Part shown: positions 31,478 through 41,630 of the stretch, in pieces
Layout of the letters: the number at the start of each line of letters is the position of its first letter
Numbering within the stretch: position 1 is the stretch's first letter
Origin: Niveomyces insectorum RCEF 264
Lineage: Eukaryota > Ascomycota > Sordariomycetes > Hypocreales > Cordycipitaceae
Length of the DNA stretch: 64,000 nt
Assembly (NCBI GenBank): GCA_001636815.1
Contig: AZHD01000005.1
Location: 1,483,072 to 1,547,071, forward strand
Direction: 5' to 3'
Made by a program: the position numbers and the translations under genes
The notes under the pieces: generated by a model
What the model saw: the letters and a program-made list of their open reading frames with translations, nothing else
Told to the model about the DNA's origin: nothing
Databases searched by the model: none

Positions 31478-32639
31478 TTTGTAGCTAGTTGGAAAGGGAA
31501 CGATCAAGTCGGTTGATTTGAGGCGATGCAGAGCCCATCTCGAAGATTGCACGGCGGCCACCGTCTCTCTCTTAAATGGTGCCCCATGATGCCCGTCATT
31601 TTTCGGCTTGGCTCAGGGCAAAGAAATTCCGATTGCAAATGCGTTGGTCCCCTTCGCCGTTCCACGGCGCTTCACGGCCCTTCTCTGATTTGCAATGGAG
31701 TCTAAGGCGGCCTGGCAGCTTCTTCCTGACAAATCGCAATCTGACGAAGTTGGATTGCAAGACGAGTAAGAAAAAAAAGGACATTGTGCCGACGGAGCCA
31801 AAACGCTGATTTTTTTTTCTGGCATTTACAGCTTTTCTGTGGCCGTTGCTAGGAGTCGTCTCGGAAGCTTCCTTACGATATTTCGGACATTCGCAATGGA
31901 CGATCCACCGGTTTTATGACCTGGGATACAGGAAACTTGCTCATTGTGGACTTGTGCAACCAATATTAAAGTGCTCACGGACGGGGACGCTCCACAACTA
32001 CCCGCGTTAGATCAAGTGCCGGAGCAGCCGGTCGCGGAGCGGTTCCGTTGCCACAGGGGCGAGGCGGCGGTTAGTGTAGTATGGCGGATTCACACCAACG
32101 TCGTAAGGCTGGGATCCACGCCGTACTTCGGAGGGTAGTCGACCGGGCTGCCATCTTTGTATAAAAAGACACGAATCTCGGCGTTTGAAAAAACATTCCC
32201 CGGCGACAACTGCCTCATAGGACAACAACTACGACTCGAAGCAGGCATAATGCCCGCCCAAGACAAAGAGTGTAAGAAATGACGAAACCCAGACCAAATC
32301 CCTAACATCAAACCCCTAAGATAACCCCCTGAATGTAAGACACCAGAAATGCAAAAAACTACTCGCTCATTACTAAACATCGTGGGTCAGGACCACCGGG
32401 AAACTGGTTGACCCCGAGAGATGACCCGGTTCTAAGAAATGCGCATCTCCTCTGAAGCATACGTCTTGAAAATACAGAGATGTAGGCGTTTTGTGTGAAA
32501 GAATGTACCTGCACCCTTCGTCACGATATGGATCTAATGTAGGGTCGGTGGCCTACATCCTGCCGCTTATATCGCGAAGCCGTCTGTTGCGCGGCCGATT
32601 TGCGGAAGGGAGACGTCTCGACTTGGTCTTGTACACGGC
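31478..32639. other. Spacer with weak coding remnants
   Basis: Contains the MFS promoter. A reverse frame at 32090-32200 reads AEIRVFLYKDGSPVDYPPKY, which looks protein-like but has no start or continuation. No complete gene. Confidence 0.35.
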
Positions 32640-32785
32640 GATTGCGATGTAGGTTGGTCAGCAAGAATCCGAATGGACTCGGGTGGACGAAGTCGGCAAG
32701 GAGATCGTGGGCATGGACCCGCCTGGACGTTCTTCGGTTTGGGACACAAATGCTTATTCGGTAGGAATAGTCAACGACACTTGAG
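32640..32785 (+). pseudogene. Degraded copy of the 34.3-kb gene's C-terminus
   Basis: The translated end (WVDEVGKEIVG then WDTNAYS) parallels the last residues of the gene at 34293-35342 (WVDEAGNEVVG then WDTNAFW). At the DNA level TGGGACACAAATGCTTATTC matches TGGGACACGAATGCTTTTTG, and the similarity continues past the stop. Upstream of the match the frame is scrambled. It is therefore a truncated paralogue relic, not a gene. Confidence 0.7.
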
Positions 32786-32890
32786 CGCCAGGGTTGTCCA
32801 GGCGGCGGTGCGTAAGATGAAGCCGACAAAATTGAGACGGGTAAGCGGACGCGAGAAGAGAAGACCCTCGTTGCATTTACATCCTGCGCT
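32780..32890 (-). pseudogene. Degraded MFS (DHA2) fragment
   Basis: The reverse frame encodes RLNFVGFILRTAAWTTLAL, parallel to RLDFVGFILSGAAWVTLAL of the intact transporter at 29657-31477. The DNA also matches (AAGATGAAGCCGACAAAATT vs AAAATGAAGCCGACGAAATC). No further transporter sequence is present, so this is a short relic directly abutting another relic. Confidence 0.65.
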
Positions 32891-33161
32891 GAGAGGATCC
32901 GGGAAACGGCATGCTGTCCCAAAATGAAAACGTGAACCGCACATCTCACGAAGATTGAAGTGCCTAGATTTTCTTCAATTGTGTACAGAGTGCCATCTAT
33001 AAACAGCTATCGGTTGCTTAGACGCCGCGGTGAATCTTGTCAAAGAGGTGCCACATTTTGGACACGGAAGACTTGAAAATTAAGCCCAAAAGAAGTACGA
33101 GACCTTCCGTGTTCAGGTGTCCCCACCGTCCGTCCTTTACAAATCGGTGCTGTTTTATCTG

Positions 33162-33944
33162 TCAGAAGAAGAGACGCTTCTGCGCATGCTCGTCACCCAC
33201 ACTATTCAGGTACCGGTTGTATTCGAAGGAGAAACTGCCGATCAGAACGTTGATATATCGTGTGAGATCGCCGTCGGGTTCCCACGCATACTCGAGGTCC
33301 ACAAGCATCACGCGGTCTTCCACCAAGATCAAGTTCCCCAGCTTAGGATCGCCGTACACTATGCGGTAAGGCTCCATAGCAACGGCGACGACCCTGAGTC
33401 GTTGCTGAAGCTCTTCTATCGAGAGCCGCGGCTTCTCTTGCTTCAGGGCAACTACACCGTCGACCACAGAGAGGACGATGGCACGCTTTCCCTCGCACGT
33501 CGCCTCTCCATAGAAGTACGGGATGACCTTTCCTTGGAGTGGCTGTAGACGGCGGTACATTGCTTGCTCGTTCTCAAAGAGCTCGACGTGGCTTTCCGTA
33601 TCCTTTTGTAGCTTCTTCAAAGCGACACGGGGCGGTAAGAAGGGGCCCGGTATGTATGTCTTGGCCATGCTGTACAAAGAGGACGGCAGCCACGAGAAAA
33701 TCCGTCGCACGAGCCGATCCCACGGCCGTGGGACAATAGAAAGGCGCATCACGTGCGGGAACACTTCGTCAAATAGCTCCGCGTCGGCGTGCACCCATGT
33801 GAGACCGAGCCGAAACTACTCCGTCCCAGTCGCCCCGGTCAGTATTAGAGCGGAAACCGCGTGATGAGAAGTGCATCGTACCTGTACGCGGCGTGGATAT
33901 ACGTGGTTGTGCTCGTCATCATCGCCACTATCGTATTCGCGCAT
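33162..33944 (-). CDS. Small kinase-like (phosphotransferase-fold) protein
   Basis: Two exons (33882-33944, 33162-33815) joined by a 66-nt phase-0 intron give 238 residues. The single open frame alone would have to start at a GTG; the spliced model starts at ATG 33944 (MREYDSGDDDEHNHVYP). The body resembles the C-terminal catalytic half of fungal kinase-like proteins: VYGDPKLGNLILV (catalytic Asp and Asn) and VMLVDLEYA (metal-binding Asp). A clear glycine loop is not seen, although a VALKKL segment may carry the ATP-binding Lys. The protein is short for an active kinase (usually over 270 residues). Head-to-head with the frame-broken gene at 34293. Confidence 0.7.
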
Positions 33945-34292
33945 GATGGTGGATAGTGAGGAGGACAGATACACTCGGAAGTGTGTTGCTCGAAAAACTC
34001 GAAAAATGAAGATAGGAGAATGGGAAATTTGGTGTACAAAATGAAGCGTCTGTAACGCGACGTTCATTGGCCAGTTTTTCTGCCCGCCATGCGAGCCCAA
34101 CTAAATTGGTCCCCGCCTGATCGACCCGTACCAAGTCCGAAAGTCTGTATTGGTGGTATGTACTAGTGTTGCCTACACCCTGGAACGACCTCATCGTCCG
34201 CATCTTCAGCATCTCCACTTCTTGCCCTTGCGGCCCCATCCACAATAAGTATTTGCACCTCTACGTGTACCAAGTCATAAGCGCGAGATAAC

Positions 34293-35342
34293 ATGGCATT
34301 CACTGTTCTGGACGCCCTTAACGATCATCCAACAGCGCCTGTTGAGGACACCTTCATGCAGTCTCAGAGCAGCAAATCGTGGGTAAAGGACTTCCTACCC
34401 ATTAAGAAGCTTCTGGTGCACACCTACCTGACACCAGATGGTTCGTCTGTGCTCGCCAACTTTGATGCCTTCATACCTGAGTCTGACGACGACTTGCTGC
34501 GATTCGGCGAGGTTGCATACCCGCCAAACAAGCGACATTATAAATTGTACTCGGAATCGGATGGCATCGACTGGTTCCACTCGGAAATTTCGAACGTTGT
34601 TCTCCCTGCGTTCTTTCGCTATCCGCCCATTACCCAAAACCGCTCACGAGCCCTCGAAAATTGGCACAACTCCGGTTCCTCAGCTGGTTGATACCGTATA
34701 TACTGCGAAGCACGGTAATAAACGAGTGCATGTCGCCATTGGCGAGTTCAAGAGGAACATTCTCGACTTCAGCGAGTGGCAAAACGGAGTATTGTTTAAA
34801 GGGCAAGAACACTTGTCCAAGGAGCTGAGAGGGTGCGACGTACTATGCCGTATATCCCATTCGGTCGCAGATATACCACCTCTTGCCAAGCTGATGCTCT
34901 TTACAGTTATGCATTCAAATACGAATGCCCGCAGATTTTCTGCTTCGACCACAGGGTCCTTCTGATGTTGCAGTTTCGGGTCTCTAAGCCCGCTGACATC
35001 AAAACCAACCGCGACGTGGACTGCTGGGTCTATCCTCGAAACAATAACGGAGGTACACCTCTACGATATGCTTTATACCGTCTCCTCGTCCAAGGCTTCC
35101 GGCGGTTTCAAGGTATGATGCGCCTCAACGTACCACTGCATAATCAGCTCCCAGACAAAATTACCTACTTTTCCGGCATGCCGCAATGGAAAAATAGCGA
35201 TGGACACCATACGAGCTCTCCGTTCAACTACACACGCAAGGCCGATGCGGCGAGCGGCAGGCTCTTTTGGGTGGACGAAGCTGGCAATGAAGTCGTCGGT
35301 CCGGACGGTGGTCGAATCTGGGACACGAATGCTTTTTGGTAG
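34293..35342 (+). pseudogene. Conserved fungal protein gene with a frame break
   Basis: The first frame (ATG 34293) reads a protein-like sequence to about 34630 (WFHSEISNVVLPAFFRYPPI). Coding then continues in another frame (KRVHVAIGEFKRNILDF) to 34832, and after a clean 74-nt intron (34833-34906, GTGCGA/TTTACAG) it returns as GYAFKYECPQIFCFD through to DTNAFW. The shift between the first two segments, within about 34620-34685, has no intron that preserves phase. It is therefore a one-base indel: either a sequence error or an inactivating mutation. I know this protein shape from fungal genomes (IGEFKRN..., RGYA.KY.CPQ, ending W.T.AFW) but not its function. A relic copy of its end lies at 32.7 kb. 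Confidence 0.65.
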
Positions 35343-36437
35343 GCGTAATCTACAACACTTGCTATTGTAAAGCGGCCAGAAACAGTATAATGGGCGGTTA
35401 AACTTTATTTTTTTTCGCTATCGTTAAAGTATCGTTTTCAGAGTTTTGGGCAGCTGGTATTCCAATAAGAATGTGCTTAAAGTCGTAAAATTCATCAAAA
35501 GTAAAACATCACGTTTCGACCCTAGAAGGGGTTTACGGAATTCGACTATTGATTAACCACTGGCACTCGCATAAACAATATAGCCCATTGTAACATACGT
35601 ATTTCCTCACCTAGTTTCTCCTCTTTTGGACGGTGGCTTGTGCTCTTCCTGTCCGTTTGATGGGTGCACCTTCGTGTTCTCTCGCGGCGTAACCATGAAG
35701 CCAGATCCTGGGTTTCGCTTGACTCGTGAATCAAGCCAGGGAGCCATGTTCTGGGTACTACTTCTAGAAGTCTTTGCATTTGGGGGCTTGTATCCCCAAA
35801 GCTTGTTTTTTTGTTGTACGAGATAATGATGGCAAATTACAAACTGCCTTCTAGGTAGATGTGTACTTGCCATTGTCGTCTCACTGCCATTGTTCTTCCG
35901 GGGCCTACAGTACAGTCACAGACAGGCCAACCGAATAATCCGGAAGATTCATCACTCCAAAAAAAAAAAAAACAAAAAAGAAAAAAAAAAATCACTGTTG
36001 GGGTGTCTACAATGAGTGTTTTTCATTTGACGGCTGGGGCTGTGAATTTTTTCGGTGGGCTGCCGTGAGAGATTGTGAGAGCAAGTGTGGCCGCATGGCG
36101 GTGGTAGCCGTGGCGCTCCAGTGTTGATTTAACGGCACATCACCTAAAGCGACCGTTGAGGGCTCCTGTGAGAGAGTAAAAATCGTTGTCTGTCTGGTCC
36201 GCTTCGACGCTTTAACGACGTCAATTAGCACTTAGGCCCCAGTCAATAGTAGGGTTTGGACGTCTACCACGGTCTTCTTAGGTTTAAAATACAAAACGCC
36301 TGTATTAAATTGTTAAAAGGGGTGTCCACTAAAGTTGTTGAAACAAGCCTGACTGATTTCCCTTCAATTGCTGCGTATAGACGTCGGAGCAAATCTAATT
36401 TAGGGAGTATCACCCGCCTGCTTGTCTGCGGCGGGAT
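35343..36437. other. Intergenic with A-rich tract
   Basis: No supported gene. An A-rich stretch (AAAAAAAAAAAAAACAAAAAAG) lies at 35957-35990. Short ORFs are motif-free. Confidence 0.4.
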
Positions 36438-37505
36438 TCAAAACTCAATCCAGAGCCGATCAGGAGCGCCTTGCTCTCTATACAAAAGCGGAGGATTTTG
36501 TGAGGGCACTGTAAAGGAGGGCTCTGAGAATGACCAGGTCAGGTCAGTCTCGTAGGGCGTCTGCAGCACCGCATAGAGTAGAAGCGGCGCCGACACGACT
36601 ACAAAAATGGCGAGCAGACCGCTCCACAGGGGCCTGAACGCCCTGCGGGCCGCGTTGTTTTGCGACAGCCACACCCACCACCGCACCCGGCGCGCGGCAA
36701 AGTGGTACAGCGCCGTCGTGACTGCCACACCGCACATACTGTGGATGTACACAACCCCGACCGCCACCGCCGTGACTCCGGCCGCGCCTAGTAAGAGGTT
36801 TACCAGCAAAGGCACCTGGCTGCCTCCCGCCCAGAAATATGCGGCAACACCGAGTCGGATGATGAGATATGCCAGCAGGCCCACCGCCACGTAAGTGGTT
36901 TCTCGGAAGGCCTCCTCGCGCAGTTCCTCCCTCTCGCTCTCGGCGTTGTGCAGGACGCGGCCTAGTGCGAACTCGAATACCGCCAAGGGCGCGGCCCATA
37001 CGTATACGGCGTAATACTGCACCGTGCCGTTAAGCAGGCTGCAAAACCAGAAGAGCGCGTTGCAGAAGTGAAAGCACAGGTGTAGGCACGCGGGCACGAG
37101 TAGACACGGGCTGATAGACTTCCACGGGTCGTCCGGTTGCTGGGCCGTCTTATCGCTTGCCTCCTGGTCAGCTGTTTGCTGGCTGAGTGTCCGCTGGCCG
37201 TCGGTCGACTGGCTGTCCGCGCCTTGGTGTTCCGCCTGCTGGCTGTTGGACAACGGGTTGTCCACGTCTTGGTGTTCCGCCGGCTGGACGAGCGTGGGCT
37301 GACCTCCCGCTTGCTGGTCGGCTATGAGCTCATATTTCTCGTTCATGAAGCGCGCCTCGGGCATAAATGGGAAAGCGAGAAGCGGAATAATGACCCCGAG
37401 CGCTACGTACACCTTCGCCGAGTTGAGCCTGTCTAACATGGGCTCGAGGATGTCAGGCCCAGTGCCCACGGTAGCGTTGGTGAGAGTTCCGTTAATTGGC
37501 GCCAT
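36438..37505 (-). CDS. Polytopic membrane protein of unknown family
   Basis: Intronless, 355 residues. One hydrophobic segment lies near residue 35-50 (VALGVIIPLLAFPFMP). Next comes a hydrophilic Gln-rich loop of about 75 residues containing two near-identical repeats (QPAEHQDVDNP and QQAEHQGADSQ, also visible as a 20-nt DNA repeat). Then follow about six membrane segments (PCLLVPACLHLCFHFC; YAVYVWAAPLAVFEFALG; VAVGLLAYLIIRLGVAAYF; LLVNLLLGAAGVTAVAVGV; WSGLLAIFVVVSAPLLLYAV) and a short polar tail. No transporter or channel signature is recognisable. A His/Cys-rich helix (CLHLCFHFCNALFWFC) is odd for its density of Cys. Confidence 0.7.
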   Translation of the reverse strand: MAPINGTLTNATVGTGPDILEPMLDRLNSAKVYVALGVIIPLLAFPFMPEARFMNEKYELIADQQAGGQPTLVQPAEHQDVDNPLSNSQQAEHQGADSQSTDGQRTLSQQTADQEASDKTAQQPDDPWKSISPCLLVPACLHLCFHFCNALFWFCSLLNGTVQYYAVYVWAAPLAVFEFALGRVLHNAESEREELREEAFRETTYVAVGLLAYLIIRLGVAAYFWAGGSQVPLLVNLLLGAAGVTAVAVGVVYIHSMCGVAVTTALYHFAARRVRWWVWLSQNNAARRAFRPLWSGLLAIFVVVSAPLLLYAVLQTPYETDLTWSFSEPSFTVPSQNPPLLYREQGAPDRLWIEF

Positions 37506-38854
37506 TTGGGTGGATTAAATCGTCGTCTCGCTAGGCTTTCGAACGGATGCTGGACTCGATGAATGCGGTGCAGTCTGGAGCTGGGTGAAGAAGAGCAGAA
37601 GGAGGACTGAATGGTGTATTATTACTGCCCAGAGGTTTTTGTTTTGAAGGGCTGTAATTTGTGGTTGTACGCGAAAATTAAGTTTGCAAATTTCGCACGG
37701 AGATCCATGACGTGATGGATGATGCGTAGCGGTGGAATTGTGTCTGCTTGAGAGCGAACAGAACACGTCAGACTGCCTTCCAATGAAATTGCGCACCCCT
37801 TTGTAGGAGAATTCTTGAGCCTCCGCGACCACCACCGCGTTTGTATCGTAGCCACCTGGGGTGCAAGATGGCTGGCTGCTATCTCAAGAGGCATCGCTGG
37901 CGGCCCTGACCGACGCTTATCGTTTGTTGAGCACCAGTTGAATTAGGGTATCAAAGTGAATGTCTATCTTCAGTTTTCCAGGGCCTATTATTTCACAGGT
38001 GGAATCTTGTAGTTCTTTCGTAACATCGCGGGACTGTATGCAAAGTAACGATGTCGTGCATGATCTGCGAAGACTGTACCAGTCGAGGCAGCTGACCTCG
38101 TTCAAACCACATCTAGCTTATTCGCACCGAATATCAAAAAAAACACGAGGACATCCTCGACAAAGCTATGGCAATGTGTTGAGCTGAGCTAATTTTCTTT
38201 ATCGTGCGTGTCGAGATTCTCTTTACCTTCACTAGTATGACACCGCTCTTTGTATCGCCCTACGTGCATCTTGACTGGTCCTTGGTTTTTCAGGGCAGGT
38301 TCAATCTTTTCTTTCAGCCGAACCAGTTTACTTAGACGAGTCGGGTCCACGAGATACCGCTCGCACAACTCCATAGAAAACACTGGGCTTGTTCTTCTTC
38401 CGAGAACTCTCGATCCATTTTTATCTCTCCATATACGTCTAGTGGTTTTGAACTACAATCCGTGTTTCATACTTGAAAGCCTTTCAATGGGACTACAGGC
38501 GTAGCTCGTGGTCACAATTCTTCGTCAGTGCGCTGGCACGAGATAGCCACGCTTATTAAGCTCGACCTACTACGGATGTATTGATAAGCAAAATAAGCAT
38601 AATGTAGTAGTCTTCCCGAATGCCGATAAAGTGGAACAAAAATTTCTTTGGGCCCGTGGTTGTGGTAGGGATGGAAGACTTTTCCTGGGCCGAGCCTCGG
38701 CGGAACATTCCAAGCCCCGAACAGACATATAGCCGTTTCCGTCGATCACGACTCGACCGAGCGCCCCAACTCGGTCGGTTTCTTCTCGTTTCTCGGCGAA
38801 CATTTTCCTGGTGAATTTTTTTCTTTTTAATTGTCCGTTCTGAAATTTCTGTCC
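37506..38854. other. Intergenic, no supported gene
   Basis: About 1.35 kb between two divergent starts. Short ORFs at 37515-37894 and 37917-38383 have no motif. It must include the promoters of the membrane protein and of the Zn2Cys6 regulator. Confidence 0.4.
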
Positions 38855-41255
38855 ATGGATAGCACCGAGCTTACGCGTTCGGTACGCGGCGCCGCTGTTA
38901 CGCCGGGTTCGGACCGCACGGCCAAGCGCCGAAAAGTTCGTAAAGGCACGCGCAGTTGCTGGGACTGCAAGCACCGAAAGGTTCGGTGCACCTTTGCTTC
39001 GGCCGAAGATGCCGTGTGCAGCAACTGCCGCCGGCGGGGCGCCGTCTGTGTCAGCCAGGATCTGCCGGAAGAGCTGGCTCCGACGAGGGATGCGCAGATG
39101 GGTGACCGCATCGTGAGAGTCGAGGAGTTGGTCCAGGACTTGGCCAAGAAGGTCACGGCCTCCTCGGGCGCCGCTTTCGTGGACACGCCATCGGCGTCGT
39201 CGTCGTCGAGCCCAGTCCGTGGGGATTCTGCGCCCAGTTACCGGGACGTCGATGCCGTTAGAATTTGCGAGGTAAATGGCGCCCAACCACACCCCTCTCA
39301 GCCTTGCCCTCACTAAATCGTGTGATTGTTAACGGTCTTTTTTTTTCTCATCATTCAAGGCACCGTTGCCAGCCGCATCCGATCCGTCCGCGCCGAGAGT
39401 TTGTAGAATCGTGTCTTCTGGCCCGCGGGACACGACGCGTATCATAGAAGCGTTGGTGGCAGCCCTGCCATCGCGAGAAGACACCGACCTCATCTGCAAG
39501 ACGATTGCCGCCAACAAGATCTACTTGCATCTTCTCAACCGTGTGTCGTTCGGCACGTTAGAACGAGAAGGCCTGACCCCCCTCAGGCTACCATTGTCCA
39601 AAGACGAGCTGATAAACACCGCTACGCACCCTGTCCTTCTCGCCAAAAACATGCTGATGATGTGCATCGCTCTGTATGGCTTGGCCTGCAAGGGTATCAA
39701 CGGCTTACAGGAACTTACGAGCACGATAGGGGAACGCATGTTCACAGCGGCCACGAACCTAGTGACGAACAACGAGGAACTGCACGGCACGATGGAATGC
39801 CTGGAGTGCATCCTGTACGAATCCGTCTTCCACAAAAACAAAGGCAACCTTCGGCGGGCATGGATGGCGGGACGGAGGGCCTTGCTGGTCGCGCAGATGA
39901 TGGGCCTCCACCAGCCACGCAATTTCACCGTCAAGGCCCTCGACCCCGACGCCCGTTGGGACCCGCCGTTCATGTGGTTCCGGATCGTGTACCTCGACCG
40001 CTATCTGTGCCTTCTGCTCGGCTTTCCCCAGGGCACGCTGGATAGCAGCATGGTGGCCGAGGCCGCCATGGCGGCCGACACGCCGCTCGGCCGGTTGGAG
40101 CGCCGCCAGGGGATGATCGCGTCGCGCATCTTGGAGCGCAACGAGGGGGGCGCGTCGAACCACGACCTGGCCGCGACCCAAGCCATCGACGCCGAGCTGC
40201 TCAAACTCGGCAAGACGATGCCAGCCAAGTTCTGGCTGCCGCCTGACTTTGCCAACATCCCCCGCGAGTCCGACGAGGAGTTTTGGGAAACGGCGCGCAT
40301 CGCGTCGCAGGTGTTCTTCTACAACCTGCTGAACCAACTGCACCTCCCCTACCTCCTGCGGTTCGACGCCGACGGCAAGTACGACTACTCCAAGATTACG
40401 TGCGTGAACGCGAGCCGCGAGATCCTCACGCGCTTCGTCGCGTACCGGACGTACAACAAGCGCACCTCGTGCCACCGCCTCCTCGACTTCCTCGCTTTGA
40501 TGGCCGCGACGACCCTCCTGCTCGCCCACTTCGACAGCCACCTCCACCGCAAAGTCAACAACGTGTTTGCCCACCAGCGTCTGGCCGACCGCGCCGTGAT
40601 GGAGCGCGTGCTCGACCACCTGGTCATGATCGGCTCGCTCAACGACGACGCTCTGAGCGAACAGGGCGCCCAGGTGCTGCGGTGCCTGCTCAGGATCGAG
40701 GACGACGCCGCGGAGGGGCGCAGCTACAGCGCTCGGAGCGTGCACCGATCCGACATCATGGCGGAGGACGATGAGGACGACCGCCGGCACGAACGACAAG
40801 ACGAGAATTTTCGGGTTCTCCGGATCTGCACCCCGTACTTTGGCAACATCCGGATTGCCCGCGAGGGGGTCGTCCAGCAAGAGCCCACGCCCGCCGCGTC
40901 GATTGTGCTGCGCATGCAGTCCGTCTGCGACGATCGAACACGACGGGAGCCTGATCCAGCCGTCCTTCCTAGCCTTGGCATACGGTCATCCGACGTTCCG
41001 CGACAGAGCTCCGACCAGCCGCAGCCCCCAGGAGAATCCGTAGCATATCCGCCACAAACATACGGTTCTGGGCTTTCCGGTTCCGAGCTACATGGTACCA
41101 ACGACGGTATGACACCGTTAGTGCAACACGATCTCCCCGGCATGACGGCGGGCATAGACGATTGGGCCTTTCAAGGCGTTGACATGGCTCTTTTCGACAC
41201 GCTGATGAGAGGAACATCCCCGTTCAATGGAAACGATTCCGGATGGGCTCTTTAA
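38855..41255 (+). CDS. Zn2Cys6 transcription factor
   Basis: Exons 38855-39271 and 39360-41255 (88-nt phase-0 intron) give 770 residues. The upstream in-frame TTG is not used as a start. The binuclear zinc cluster is complete: C35-W-D-C38-KHRKVR-C45-x9-C55-SN-C58-x6-C65, preceded by a basic stretch (KRRKVRKGTR). A short coiled-coil dimer segment follows (MGDRIVRVEELVQDLAKKV). The middle shows the fungal-specific transcription factor domain 1 pattern, including RRAWMAGRRALLVAQMMGLH and WFRIVYLDRYLCLLLGFP. The C-terminus is a disordered, Pro/Ser-rich likely activation region. It converges on an MFS pump 375 nt downstream, the classical arrangement of a pathway regulator with its exporter. No biosynthetic enzyme lies in the window. 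Confidence 0.9.
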
Positions 41256-41630
41256 AAATGATCAAAAGGTGGTCTGATTCAAGCTTGGATGGGGAAATGC
41301 GTTGTCAACCGCCTTGTATATATTATCTATGATGTAATAAAATTCTCAGCCTGGCGATGATTAGAGCTACATTAGAGTGTCCTCGAAACGGGTCTTCTTT
41401 GTGAATGCTCCCAGATTTCTTATGAATTGAAACAGAAAGATTGTCATCATTTCGGCAACTGTTTCACTTAGGAGATAAAATTCTATAATGACGATTGGCA
41501 TTCTTTTCACTCTCTTCTAGACCCAGAATTCTATTTGTTGACAATAATGACATGGCACTCTGTTCTGTTCGTACAATTTGATCTCAGGCGCCGATCACAC
41601 GATAGACAAAAATCCAAAACCAAAGCAAGA
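41256..41630. other. Intergenic between convergent 3' ends
   Basis: AT-rich spacer between the stop codons of the Zn2Cys6 factor and the MFS pump. It should hold both polyadenylation regions. Nothing else seen. Confidence 0.5.

Noticed and set aside
39759..40880. 373-aa reverse ORF
   Set aside because: Antisense shadow of the Zn2Cys6 factor's main exon; Val/Glu/Gln/Arg-rich composition with no motif.
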